A stretch of DNA of 64,000 nt from Nectonema munidae (Eukaryota; Nematomorpha; Nectonematoida; Nectonematidae): positions 62,001 through 126,000 of the forward strand of contig JAUIRK010000278.1 of the NCBI GenBank assembly GCA_030549495.1, written 5' to 3'. Made by a program: the position numbers and the translations under genes. Below are positions 1-11,449 of this stretch, piece by piece (the first letter of the stretch is position 1; each line of letters starts with the position of its first letter). The notes below the pieces were generated by a model. It did not search any database. It saw only the letters and a program-made list of their open reading frames with translations, and was not told the DNA's origin.

Positions 1-2
1 AA

Positions 3-221
3 ACACCATCAAGAAGCCAACTCCTGTGGAAGAAAATTCATAGGAGTGCAGGAAGGCAGCCTTTTCAAAATAAAATTTTCATGGCGAATCGCTTCAGAAG
101 GGTTCGTGAAATAGAAAACGCTTACATCGTGGAGCACAACATCAAGCGTGTAGATGATGTGGAAGAGGGAAATCAGAGTAAGGGCCATATTGACTTGGGT
201 GAAATCAGTGAGAATATGTGA
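3..221 (+). CDS. Unrecognised coding-like fragment at window edge
   Basis: The frame is open from the window edge to a TGA at 219-221. An internal ATG at 81 would give 46 residues beginning MANRFRRVREIENAY and ending GEISENM. The stretch is visibly less AT-rich than what follows and the product is charged (many R, E, D), which is why I list it. I recognise no domain. After the stop the sequence keeps an acidic, Lys-rich character for about 60 bases, so it may be the broken 3' end of a transposase or a true last exon. Confidence 0.3.
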   Translation, partial: TPSRSQLLWKKIHRSAGRQPFQNKIFMANRFRRVREIENAYIVEHNIKRVDDVEEGNQSKGHIDLGEISENM

Positions 222-1205
222 GATCCAGAAAGCGAGAGTGATTATGACCTAAAGCAAAAAAAAATGGAATACAGTTATAAACTTTGTTAAACAACTTTTA
301 AAAACCGATTCCTCTTAATTTTAACGTTATAATTGAACTAAAAATTGTCAAATTAATATTGACTCTTTATAATAAAAAATTGATCTAAAATAATATTAAC
401 CAATAAAAATTTTATATAAAAAATAATTAATAATCTATAATTTTTATGGAAAAAAACTTTAATAAAAGATGTATTTTTTATTGAGAAATTAATTGCTAAA
501 AAGTTTGTCCAATTTTTAATGTAAATTGTAAAAATATATAAAAATGTAAAATAGAGTATGAGAAATAGGTTAAAATTTTGTAAAGCTTTTTTGTGGTAAT
601 TTAGATTCAGTATAATTTCAGACTTTAGATACACGGTTTCATTTTTAAAAATAATTCGGTCTTGAAAAAATTTTTTTTTAAAGTTTTGCCACTTAAAAAA
701 CATCAAATCTTAGAAATTTAAATCTTTTAATATGAATAGTTTAGGAAGAAGGAATTCCAAAAGAGATATTTAATAAAATAGTAACCTAATTCAAAAATAT
801 TGACTTTATAGAGAAAAAAAATTTTAATTAAATTTAATATATCAGTTCTTCAGCCAATCACAAATATTTTAAAGTTTGTACTTTTTTCGCATTCAAGCAA
901 ACCACTTTTTAGATAGCCGAATTTATGAAACCATATAATGATTGTCATTTTGGGTTAACACATTTGATTACACCGTCTTCTTAAATGATACTGAAAATTT
1001 ATTGATCTCAATATCAAGTTTTATGTCTAATTACTAAATGTCGTCTGCTTATTCTAATATCAAATAGGTTAGCAACATATGTCATAATTTTTTTCTGATT
1101 TCATGTCTAACTGCTTGTTGATATTCGTAACGCAACAGCGAATTTTACTCTTCTTTCTTTTCATGCATCAATTTTCAACTTATTAAGTTTTGAAACTATT
1201 TTTGT
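222..1205. other. AT-rich intergenic DNA, nothing recognised
   Basis: Long A and T runs without coding texture on either strand. An open frame on the minus strand at 353-706 is low-complexity (F, I, L, N, K) and is a by-product of base composition. Confidence 0.6.
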
Positions 1206-1212
1206 GCTTATC

Positions 1213-1480
1213 AGAAGAAGTGGTTAGACCCAAGGGATTTCATCCCCAAGGTCTCGGGTTCAATTCCCGGGGTTTAGCCAAAATAGAAATTCTTATTCTA
1301 ATCTGATGCCATCCGGTGAGAGTCAGAAAGAGCATTGGGTCAAAAAATAAACCACCATATACATTTGTGTATAGGATTCACGTCTTGCCCTGTGGATACG
1401 GGAACAAAATATGTTAATCGATCTACGACCAATGTTCCCAAAGGGAATGCTGCACACGAATTCTTACTTTAAATGAAATT
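1213..1480 (+). repeat. tRNA-derived SINE copy
   Basis: A tRNA-like head carries a B-box-like stretch (GGTCTCGGGTTCAATTCCCG, about 1250-1270) preceded by an A-box-like segment (TGGTTAGACCC, from about 1220). A roughly 200-bp non-tRNA body follows and ends in AT-rich sequence. The same B-box wording recurs in other copies in this window. It does not fold as a clean tRNA, so I call a SINE and not a tRNA gene. Confidence 0.55.
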
Positions 1481-2011
1481 AATAAATAGGAATTACTAAA
1501 GTCTTCTGCTTTGCTGGGTCTTAAATACTTTAAACAAATTTGTACTTATCCTAATCTTATCTATTTTTTGATTTTAAAATTTGAAAACAATTTAATTACT
1601 GGCGGCAACCATATGTGAACCATTTGTTTTTTTTGGTTTGGAAACACAGCGGGTGCAGATGGAGCCAGAAATCTTAAAATTAAAATGAATTTTAACTCTG
1701 AGTACTGAAAGGTGTAGTAATAAAAAAGATTTACATGCAAAGTGACAAATTGAAAAATTTGGTTAAAAAGAAGAAACATCCATTATCTTCGCTTCAAAAT
1801 GGGCAGAAATAGAAACAGAGTGCGAAAGCCTTAAGCAAGTTACTTTACGAATCTAGTTTGTAAAGACTGGATATGCATGCATGTTTTATTTTATTAGGTT
1901 ACGCAAGCGGATTTATTTTGTGTAAAGTATTTAGATTTGCAAATTTTAATTGATTTTACAGATTTTTTTCTCTTAAATTCGAAAAGCATTTGCGCAAGTG
2001 ATTGATAACTT

Positions 2012-2160
2012 TCGGCAGATGGCCTAGTGGTAGGAGCGTAAGGTTTCAATCCAAATGGTCTGCGTTTGAATCCCTATCGTGACTATCATTACCATTAGTC
2101 CAGCTAAGGAAGATACCATCAAAAAAGTGTCTAAAACATAGAGTCTGCGCTCGAGATAAT
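2012..2160 (+). repeat. tRNA-derived SINE copy
   Basis: The A box is clear (GATGGCCTAGTGGTAGGAGC, from about 2018) and a B-box-like TGCGTTTGAATCCC follows at about 2061. The body after it (CCATTAGTCCAGC and on) is not tRNA. The internal pol III promoter layout and loss of the 3' tRNA half indicate a SINE. Confidence 0.55.
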
Positions 2161-3516
2161 CTCACGCAAAACGTTGAACGATTTCTTTATTACATAATGA
2201 GATTAGAAGCAAATACATTATATTTTACTTGCATGTTTATAATGTTGTTTTCACTAATAAGGAAACATGCTCGAACTTATCCTTATTTTTGCAAACCTTT
2301 AGTTATGTACTGATTAGATCGGTATCGGAATAGATCACCGATTTTAGCAGCAAAATAAATACACAAATTAAAGTTTATGCTAGAGCCATAGGGAGGGGTA
2401 AAAGAAGCGTTGTATTTTATGCCTAGCGATAGCTATTTAATGGAAGCTGCCTTTTTGCTCACAATTTGATGTAAAAAATATTCTAAATTGATAAAAGGAT
2501 TTTTGACTCATTTCTTAATTTAGACACTCTTAGGCACAAAGAGACTAAATTATATGAAAATTCATCCAAAAAAATAGAACATTAATTTTTGCAAACCAAT
2601 GTCCGAAAAGTTTGGGTTAATTTTATCACAAAAAAAAAGTACATTCAAAACAAGAAATCATCTGCGTCAATCAAAAATAGCAATGGTAAGAAATGGATTA
2701 ATGCTGTCTGCTTTTTATTTGCATATATTTTTTTATTATTTAGCTTAGCAGTAAATTTTGTTTTATCTTCCGCCATCATTTAATTGTGGTCGGTGGAACT
2801 CCTACCTAAATTTGATAAATAGTTATATTCACAATGTTCGATTAAAAAAGAAATTCATAGACACACTCTTTTTAGTGTGCAACGTTGCAAAAATGTGACA
2901 AAAAAATGTTTATCATTTTAGTCAACGCCTTGTATTTCATGGAACCCGTAGAAAAAGGCTGAAAAATTAAATAAAATCAAAGAATGAACTTTTTTTATTT
3001 TATGTTTAAATTAATTTGTAAATTATGAGTAGAAAGTTTTTAGGAAAATTTTTTTAAACCAATTACATTTGGAAAAATTTTTAGGTTAAATTCAGTTTAT
3101 GAATCGTATTGTTTTGTCTTAGATAAAAAGGTTATAGAGAATAATTTGAAAATCTTTTTGAAGACAATGAAAGAAAGACGCTATATTACAAATACAAAAC
3201 AATAGAACATATTACTTTAACATTCACAAACGACATTGAAATATGGTATATGTAATCACACTTTTTGGAGATTTACAATATTTGAAAGAGAAAAATTGAG
3301 GTTTCATAATGATAAATTTTTAGAGTCAAAGTTAGGAGATTTTTTAGAGTCCTTAATGTTAGGAAAAATTTTATATAAATGGAGTTGCAGTCTCAAAAAT
3401 TACAACTAGGAAAATGCTTTTCGGACTCCAGGCTTTGGTTGTGATGGACAAGTTTACTCTCCTAGAGGAAACAAATTTGTTACACTTATTACTCTCTCCA
3501 TTACCTCAAAAAAATG
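2161..3516. other. AT-rich DNA, no gene recognised
   Basis: No coding texture or known repeat was seen. I searched the minus strand here for the missing C-terminal exons of the LBR-like gene, in particular its conserved GDLVWVPF-type segment, and found none. Confidence 0.5.
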
Positions 3517-5447
3517 CTAAATTATTGCCAGGGAATCATTTACGCCTACATTAGGAATTACTACTACAAAATAGAAAGCTTTGAAAAAGGCAATAATACT
3601 TACAAAGCCAATGTAACCAGGCCCAAATTCCAAAAAATACTTGATATCAAAGCCTAGGCGAGTAAAGCGTGGGTTTAATTGCTTGCCCATGAAGAAATTA
3701 TAAAATGGATTATCTAAATAAAATAAATACTCATTAATCAACGAAATATTTGAGAATATATAGCCTAGATGAAATTTGCACATCTAAAAAAGTCAAATAT
3801 TCTATATACTTTTGGCATTTAACACTTTAATTTTGGGAATAAATGAGTAAAACAAAAAGGCATAATAAAACAAATGCATTTAAAAATGCTTACCTCACAT
3901 CTTAAATAAGTTTAGTAAAAAGAACTTTTAAAAGTAAACTTTATAAATTTCAAACAAATTATCTAGGTTATTTAGTGATTTAAATGATAAAATTTTCTAA
4001 AATTCGCAATAAGAGCGATTTATATGTTTTCTAATGCATGCTTAAATAATAGATCGATAAAAAACCTGATTTTGTTGCTAGGTCAGATATATCTTCAACA
4101 CGTTTCGCTTTCGTATAGAGAAAAAAGGAGAGTATAAAGGATAAAATTGTAGAAGAAAATAGAAATTGGTAGAAATGCTGCGTTATATACTTTGATGGGT
4201 TGTAAATTGTACCGTAAAAGTAGAAACTAGTGGAGGCAAAGGTTATTACTGAAAAGACATATGCAAAAATGCCTAAATGCAAAATTATATTAAAAAGTAA
4301 AAATCGCCATTATTTTAAATTTAAAACTTACCATTGCGTCTATAAATTTTAAAACTTCCATCTAAAAGAACTGGACCCTCAACCAATGATCCAATTGGAA
4401 GAGAAAAAAGAATAAATTCAAAAAGTATATATGCCATTAAAAATATCAGGTTATATAAATTGAATAATTTTTTAAAGTCTAAAAGGAATTCAGGCCTTTG
4501 GAAGAGTGTGCAACTATTCTAAAAATTTTATAATTAGAATATCTACAAATAAATCAAATGCATTACCAAAGAACACGATAAGTTGATGTACAAAACAAAT
4601 AAAGGCAATAAAACAGTGGAGATACAGCAGCCAATAGGCCCACCGTGCCTGTCATTATGTCTTGAGTCCTCATTTATTTGATATATTCTACTTTCGATAA
4701 CTTTGGATAATTCTTTAGCTCTTTTCTAATTTAGAGAAAAAATATATAAATTAGAAAAAAATATCTTAAAATATTACTTTCAAACCGATTTTTGATTCTA
4801 AAAATGAAGAAGTAACTGATTCAATCATTTTACGAGACAACCTAAATTTACGGTAAATTTAGATAGAAAAAAAGCAAATATAAGTTATACTTTTGAGATT
4901 TTTCATATTGTTGCTCGACAAAATCATTACAATCCCGATTTGAAGAACTTGAACTTCTTAAATAACCTGAATCACTAGTAGAATAAATTTTATTAGAAGA
5001 CACATTTAATCTAGTTAGTCTTAGAATTGGGAAACTAAGAATAAATCATATGTAAAAATAAAATTCAAATATTCAAAATTACTCATTTCGAGATTTGCTG
5101 TTTGGAGGGCTGTTATTTATAGAGCGATTAATACTTCTAGAGCGACTGTGGCTTCTAGATCTACTTCGGCTTCTTGATCGCCTTCTTATGCCATAAAAAT
5201 CAAAACTGTGACCAGGACTTCTGAATTTATTACTCTTTTTTATAAAACTAGAACTCTTAAAAAAAAATTATCTCCAACAAGTTAAAGGAAAAGAAAATAA
5301 AATATACAGGTTTATCCTCATAGCCTATAACAGACGTCAAATTTTCATCCTTTAACAAATCGTTCTATTAAAAAAATTAGTGAAATAAAACATTAATTAA
5401 TAAAATTTTAAGTAGAAATTTACTTTTTTCATTTTTCTTGTTCTCAT
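3517..5447 (-). CDS. LBR: Lamin-B-receptor / sterol C14-reductase-like gene, nine exons, 3' part missing
   Basis: Nine exons join in one frame through GT-AG introns: 5469-5424 (ATG at 5447), 5364-5308, 5255-5083, 5034-4891, 4841-4778, 4725-4567, 4518-4332, 4272-4066 and 3713-3604. The product begins MRTRKMKKNDLLKDEN. Exon 3 encodes an SR stretch (RRRSRSRSRSRSHSRSRS) as in lamin B receptor. Exon 6 gives a first membrane helix after GGPIG, exon 7 has LPIGSLVEGP, exons 7/8 join as YRRNGIFAYVFSV, and exon 9 holds FFMGKQLNPRF and FLEFGPGYIGF, the family's FIGRELNPR and ELRPGLIGW blocks. LBR anchors chromatin and lamins at the inner nuclear membrane, and its membrane part is a sterol C14 reductase. 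I see no Tudor domain, and the frame stops at 3517 without the C-terminal catalytic half. The missing exons may lie beyond the window or be lost. Exon borders are inferred by eye. Confidence 0.75.
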
Positions 5448-5469
5448 TTTAAGAAAAAAATCGAACCCG

Positions 5470-6380
5470 CTAAAGATAAATTAAAATTTTTTGTTTGAAA
5501 AATAAATAAAAATAAATAAAAATCTTTCTCTAAATTTATTTTTGAATTCCTTTCTAATTTATATAAATTATATTACTATGCATTTTTTATTAAAATTTTA
5601 TTTTTCAGAAAAATTTATTATATAAGGAGTACTTATACAGTTTTTTTCTCTTTTCTTTATTTTTTTTTCTCCTTTTTCTTTTACGTAAATGATGATAATT
5701 GACTTTTTCTTCTTACTTTTTAACTAAGATTTTTATGTCTAATAAAGCATTGTGTCCAATAGTATCCTTCGCTACTCAATACCTTCATGCTGCCTTTCTT
5801 CCTTTTTCAAGTTGCCTTCAGTTTGATTTTCCGAATTAGAGAAAGTGTTAGCATCATGTTTGGAACTCTTTAGTTAATATTAAATTTCTGTAATTTGATT
5901 CTAGACAAATTTTTTTCTATTTAATTTTTAAATGGCGTAAATTTACAAATGTACCAAATAGATTGCAAATCTTATCTTAAGATCAAAAAATTATCTTAAG
6001 TCGGTCAATCGTCAATTAAAATGTAACTCCTGCTCTTACAATTGTAAAAATTTAGATCGCTCATTTCTTAAAATTTTAATAAAGGACTTAAATAGCACTG
6101 CATATTTTACAGAAAATGATTATAATGTTTCTAATATTTGGGAATTGAAAAACACTTTGAAATTTCAGTTAATTCAAAAGAGTGAAGTTCTATCCTTACT
6201 GAAAACATGCTTTTATAATCATATTAAAGTAACTCCTTAACCATCAAATTTGATCTAAACTTATGCCAAAATAACTATAAAGATCCTCATAAAAAAGATA
6301 TTATTATTTACCTAAACTCCAATAATCTGAACATTAAAGAAATTAAAGATAAAACAACATCTATTTTAACCCTAAATTCA
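5470..6380. other. AT-rich upstream DNA of the LBR-like gene
   Basis: A CTTTAG acceptor-like site borders the first coding exon at 5470-5471, so an upstream untranslated exon is likely, but I could not place it. The rest is AT-rich. A weak coding-like run at about 6110-6240 was not recognised. Confidence 0.4.
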
Positions 6381-7290
6381 ACCATTAGTGTTTATTTTTG
6401 CATTTAGAGGTTTTAAAATATCTGTCAGTTTCAATCTAATTTGCGGTTTACGTCTGAAAACTATCTCCACAAATATTCATTCTATTAGTGGCTTCACTAA
6501 AAAATTAATTGTACAAAATTCGCTGAATTATATATATCCCCTTGATTTTTCTAAAATCGTTAGCGGCATCTTTTGATACCATTTTCATTGTAGTTTAAAA
6601 AAACTGTTAATCAAAATCAAAAATTAAAATTTTCTAGCAAAATTTTGACATTATCTTAGTTAACCTTATAAATTAGGGTCTATATTATATACTACCTTGA
6701 AAATTTATAATTTTATACAGTTTTGAACGCATAACAATTTATATATTAAATTTTTTCAATAATCATTGCTACTTTTTAGAAAATGTTAATCAAAATTTTG
6801 ATTGATCTGAAATATATCTAATAAAATGTTCCTTCACATTTTAAATAAAATATAAGTTTTTATACAAATTCAGCTATGCTAGTTTCATTTCTGGATTTGA
6901 AAATAGCTATAATTGTTAATCTAATTTGCGGTTTATTTCTAAAAATTTTCTCCAAAAACATTCCTTCAAATTTATGTATTATACTAAATCGGACATGCAG
7001 GTTTAATTTCTTGACTCATTTTTTTACATTTAGGATATGAAAATAACTATAAATATTAATCAAATTTGCGGTTTACTTCTAAAAATTGTCTTCAAAAAAA
7101 TTTCTTCAAATTTTATATGAAATATATTTTTTTATAGAAATTCGATCATGCTGGTTTCATTTCTGAACTCAGTTGTCATATTTAGAGTTCTTAAAATATC
7201 TGTCAGTGTCAATCAAATTTTGCTCTTTGTTCTAAAATTTGTTTGCAAAAATATTGATTCCAATTTTACATGAAATAAATCTCTCCTACT
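6380..7290. repeat. Degenerate ~140-150 bp tandem repeat
   Basis: A block built around AATTTGCGGTTTA, followed by TCTAAAAA-type and TTCAAATTTTA-type segments, recurs at about 6438, 6923 and 7063, with a more altered unit at about 7215. Spacing between the last units is 140 and 152 bp, and the interval 6600-6860 holds poorer matches. Each unit also shares a TTTCATTTCTG segment. It looks like an old satellite array or a multimeric transposon flank. Confidence 0.5.
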
Positions 7291-8167
7291 CATCTCTGTT
7301 TAATTATTTTAATTCAAAGCATTTATAATTAATAAGCAAAAAAAGTTGAATTCAAATATGAAAGACCCCTAACATTTCTGCAGATTATGCCCTATATTAG
7401 TATTATATAAACTATCTTTATTGTTATTTATATTTTATCGGGATGTATTAGAAGTTCTACTAAGGGATCATTCATGCAATAAGAGGGGGGGTCTCTTAGA
7501 AAGCATACGGATGCGTATGCTGTTCCATATTTGTTACCAAGTTGGAAAAAATATTTAATGACCGATTTATTCCATTTTCTGCTAATTTCACCATACCGTG
7601 GTATGGAGGTAATTGAGTAAGAATCATATTTTGAAAACCTCCCTTGTATCTTTTTTGCACTATTAAAAGGGCTTTATTGTGGAACTCACAAAAAAAGGAA
7701 GCACAGGAATACCGGTTGGACTTTTTACCCAAATATACCCAAATACACACAAATATATAATATAATATATAATAAAATATTATATTATAAAATATAATAT
7801 TAAATAAATGCTAAAAATAAAAAGATACACAGATATTTAAGTTTGAACGAGCTCTAGTAATAGAGTATTGTTATATATTTGAATCCCAAATATTGTTATA
7901 TAGAAATCCCAAATAGTGCAAATACCCTTATCCAACTTCTCTTTCATAGATGGACCATACAAATGAAATGGTACAAATGGGAGTGAGAATAAATGGTCAG
8001 GTTAATTTGGGATTTCTACTGGCCAAGTGAAGCTGCGAATAAAAGGCATAGCTCACCGAGCAAGTAATTAAATCCTGAGTGAGTTGAGGATAAAATTAAT
8101 ACCACAGATGATATTAAACCATCATCGTGTGTTTCTGATTTTGACAGTGTGTAAATATCAGTGTTTT
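7291..8167. other. AT-rich DNA with an (AT)-rich tract, no gene
   Basis: A G7 run lies near 7484. A block around 7455-7530 (ATCATTCATGCA, then CATACGGATGCG) loosely resembles the complement of 43545-43620, so both may be pieces of one repeat. An AT palindromic tract covers about 7745-7810. An 84-residue minus frame at 7496-7750 matches nothing I know. Confidence 0.4.
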
Positions 8168-8275
8168 AGAATATGTTAAATGTAGTTCAATTTTCCTTGA
8201 CTAAAAACATATTGTGTATATATCTTCTTTTGTTGTAAAAATTATTTTAAAAGTCTTATACTAACTACTTCTTGA
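8168..8275 (+). repeat. Dispersed repeat, copy 1 (partner at 43313-43420)
   Basis: About 108 bp beginning GAATATGTTAAATGTA aligns with 43313-43420 with scattered mismatches and includes TTTGTTGTAAAAA in both copies. Here it lies directly upstream of the MULE transposase remnant, so it may be the 5' part of that element. Confidence 0.5.
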
Positions 8276-8289
8276 TTCTATGATTCAGG

Positions 8290-9120
8290 TCCAAGAAATG
8301 GTTGGATTTTAATTTTTGCAACTCAAAAGAACCCTTCATCTTAGTTCATTCGGAGCACTGGTATGCTGACAGTACTTTTAAAATCATGCCTTCGATTTTT
8401 TGCCAACTCTATACAATACATGGTGTGAAATTGGTTAAAATTATGCCTTTTGTGAATGCATTGTTACCTAACAAAACTGAAGAAACCTATAAAAATTTCT
8501 GGTAGCTTTAAAAGAAAAAATCCTATATTCCAGCCTTTGACTATCATGATCGACTTTGAACTCCCCATGGTAAAGACAATTGAGCAAGAATTTTCAAGAT
8601 CTAAATGTCATGAGTGCTTTTTCCATTTTTGTCAGAACCTTTATAGAAAAATACAAGGAAGTGGACTAATGACTATGTACGACACTAATCCTGAATTTAA
8701 GCTTGATTATTAACTGCGTTGGCCTTTATACCGGTACAGAGTGTTGTAGAAACATTTGAATTTTTAAAAGAAAATGAAATTTTCCATCTGAACTTTAAGA
8801 AATGATTGATTACTTTGAAGATACATGGATTGGCCGACCATACAGACGCAACCGCAGATGTGCTCCTATTTTCAAACACCAAATGTGGAAATGTTTCGTC
8901 TACTTCAAAGAGGGAATGCTGAAAACAAATAATGATATTGAGGGATGGCATAAAAGTTTTCAACATCAACTAAGTGCTTGTTCCATCGATTTGGAAGTTT
9001 ATAGATGCTTTAAAGCCAGAACAAAGCTTACAAGAGATGGCAATTGAACAATATGTAGGAGGTCTAAACGAATTTGGACAGGAAAAAATACCGTGTTGGT
9101 ACACAAAGATTACAAAATAT
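8290..9120 (+). mobile_element. MULE (Mutator-like) transposase remnant
   Basis: Successive frames encode blocks typical of MULE transposases. HSEHWYADSTFKIMP holds the first catalytic Asp region. Then come MPFVNALLPNKTEETYKNFW, IMIDFELPMVKTIEQEFS (second Asp region), CHECFFHFCQNLYRKIQ, DYFEDTWIGRPYRRN, NDIEGWHKSFQHQLSAC and, in a third frame, SIWKFIDALKPEQ. At least two frame changes (near 8500 and 8975) and a stop after the DYFEDT region's upstream part make it inactive. The order and spacing agree with an intact family member. A CAG acceptor-like site lies at 8287-8289. Terminal repeats were not found. Confidence 0.8.
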
Positions 9121-9124
9121 GTAA

Positions 9125-9483
9125 TTTTTAATTTGAAAAAGAATGAGCACACATCGGAAATCTTTATTCAAAATAATATTCTGTGCATTGAAGAGATTTT
9201 CAAACAAAGGATCGGTGTATTCCTCTATAAGTACTTCAACGGTCATTTACAAAATGTGTTTGGGCAAATGATAAGATATAATGAAAATCCGAAATATATC
9301 ACTAGAAATTCCAATAAACCCCTGAAAGTTTCATACAGACTTAAAAGTTCAGATATCTCACTAGTAAAAAAAGTAAATGAGTTTTATATTGAAAATTTAC
9401 AACTTTTCGATCATATATCTATATCTTTGCTTACATTCAAAAAGATAATAAAATATCATCTTTTAAGTTCGCGTTTAAACTAG
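9125..9483 (+). mobile_element. Non-LTR retrotransposon (LINE) 3' coding fragment
   Basis: The frame continuing from the MULE tail contains QRIGVFLYKYFNGHLQNVF, then NPKYITRNSNKPLKV, and ends TFKKIIKYHLLSSRLN. This order (Q..IFMYKY, H.YNTRN, WN.LP-like, FKK.LK.YLL) is the C-terminal end typical of CR1/L2/Jockey-type LINE polyproteins. Joining it to the MULE tail in one open frame is probably chance after insertion. The clade cannot be assigned from so short a piece. Confidence 0.5.
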
Positions 9484-9945
9484 TTCATAATCTAAATTCA
9501 AATTTTTAGCATGTGAAACTTTAAGCTTACCTGTTTGTTACGAAATTGTTATTATCTACAAATAACTAATCGGGAAAATCTGAGTAACGGCCATTTTGGC
9601 TATTGATTTATCCCATAACGATGATCTTGTACAATATCTGAATGTTCATATTATGAGTATACATGCATTCATTTTATTTAATTATGATTCTTTTGAACTT
9701 TTTCATATCAATAAATTTTTTTTCTCTCTCTCTCTCTATCTTGTTATGATGACCCCAAAAGTGTTGAAAAATATTTAAGGAGTGTTGCTCACAATATTTC
9801 ATATTAATAAAGTATCGAATAAATTTTCGCTTCATTTTTAATTGTAAAGCCAAATAAATTTATGAATTGTACTGTTTTTTAGATTTTTTTATATTTTACT
9901 TTTAATTGTAAAGACAAATAAAAATAAGAATTGTAAACTTCTTTC
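9484..9945. other. AT-rich DNA, no gene
   Basis: A (CT)n stretch lies at about 9723-9738, and two related TTTTTAATTGTAAAG segments sit near 9835 and 9899. No coding signal was seen. Confidence 0.5.
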
Positions 9946-9950
9946 AATTT

Positions 9951-10035
9951 GTTTCGAGTAAACTGTCTTTCGAGCAATTGATAGTTCGAGTAATAATTTT
10001 TCGAACAATTGCTTTCGAGCAATTTACCTGGAACC
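9951..10035. repeat. Degenerate short tandem repeat built on TTTCGAGCAATT
   Basis: The motif TTTCGAG(T/C)AA and variants recur five times in 85 bp (for example TTTCGAGCAATTG at about 9971 and 10011). The run ends AATTTACCTGGAACC. A comparable run at 53866-53955 ends AATTTACCGGAAAC. Confidence 0.5.
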
Positions 10036-10071
10036 TACAGAAACATAGTAGATAAACTGTTCACGAAAAGA

Positions 10072-10093
10072 GAAGAAGAAGAAGAAGAAGAAG
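10072..10093 (+). repeat. (GAA)n microsatellite
   Basis: About seven GAA triplets in a row, between two copies of TTCACGAAAAGAGA-type sequence (10061 and 10132). Confidence 0.8.
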
Positions 10094-10099
10094 CCTTTA

Positions 10100-11365
10100 T
10101 TACACAAATGTAAATAAAAAGGGAAAATAACTTCACGAAAAGAGACACACATCTAAAAGGACAAAGAAATACAAAGATACAACACCGAGACTCATATAGA
10201 CACACCAAATAAGATACTCAAAAGGGGTATCCATAGGCAAATGGTTCTTTCTAAAATAATTTTTGCCCCCCGCAACTAGATACTTTCGTGATATATGGTA
10301 AATTTTATATTTTCTTAATAATTTATATATAATATAACAAGCTACCATTCATGAGTGAAAAACAAAAAATTACAAATAGGTGGAATCAAAGTCGAAAAAT
10401 TCTAAATAAGTTGAGTCGGAATCAACAATTATTTTCCCGACTCCACAAACCTAGTAGTTATTGATTCGCTCACGCATAATCGTAACATCCCTTGAAAATA
10501 ATGTGAAAAAAACATAAGAATATTCATAGGAAAAAAATAAAGGTAGACCATAAATCAATTATGTATTTCTTAACATTTGAACTAATACTCAACACACGAA
10601 GAATAATTTGTTTGTTCTATAAATAAAACTCTAAGTCATCTAATTCATACATTAAATCAAGTATTCTTCTCATTGTTTATAATTTTGCGATATGGCGAAT
10701 AAAACTTCTAATTTTAGTGTCTTTCCTATGATAAAAATGTCCTTTATTTTTTTTTATCAAATATTTTTTTCGCCATTTCAATAGATTATTAATTATTCTC
10801 CTTAAAATTCTTTTTATGTGGTGTCATTAAGTTAGTTTCAATTATGTTAATAAATAATTAGTTCTATTTTTAGGACAATTTTATTTCTTTACTACGGAAT
10901 TTTTTATCACCTAAATTATAAATAGACCTCTATACGAAGCTTTGTTTTCTTAATTTTTTTGATTTGTATAATTAGTTTTAGTAAATTTTGCTATATATGA
11001 AGCTAAAATTTCTTAATTTTTTTATTTGTATAACTATTTTAGTAAGTTTTCTTTCTAACTATTCTATTGTATTAAATGGTAATAATAAATATTTTTTTAT
11101 AGGAACAAAATTTTTCAATATAATCATTTCTTAAATTGATTAAAGTTCTTATATTATTAATTTTACAGCGTTTCCAATTTTATCCCAACTTTAATTTAGG
11201 ATAAATAGTTTTTTTAAATGATTAGTTATCTTTTATGTCAGTTCGTACGTCAAATTTTATCAATGGATGGTATCTAACTGATAATTTTTTATTTCTCCTC
11301 TTTACAGTATGAAATATTTAAATTTTTGCTGGAAAAAAATTAAATATTTAATTACTTATGGTCCA
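10100..11365. other. AT-rich DNA, no gene
   Basis: Repeats of the wording AATTTTTTTGATTTGTATAA and ATTTTTTTATTTGTATAAC (about 10950-11035) show a local duplication of about 68 bp. Nothing else was recognised. At 11370 CAGGTGTCTGCAACC looks like a hAT terminal repeat, without a visible partner. Confidence 0.4.
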
Positions 11366-11449
11366 GAACAGGTGTCTGCAACCTTTTGATAATGAAGTGT
11401 CAAACTTATCTATCAAACGCATTCAGCATGTCATCCTCTCAATACCAAT

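Noticed and set aside
353-706. 117-residue F/I/N/K-rich frame
   Set aside because: Composition matches random AT-rich DNA; there is no splice or start context.
3517-3603. Read-through of the LBR exon past GTAAGT to the stop at 3517 as a true C-terminus
   Set aside because: The extra residues (VSIIAFFKAFY and on) fit the family poorly, and a consensus donor lies at the border. I kept the coordinates but regard the end as unresolved.
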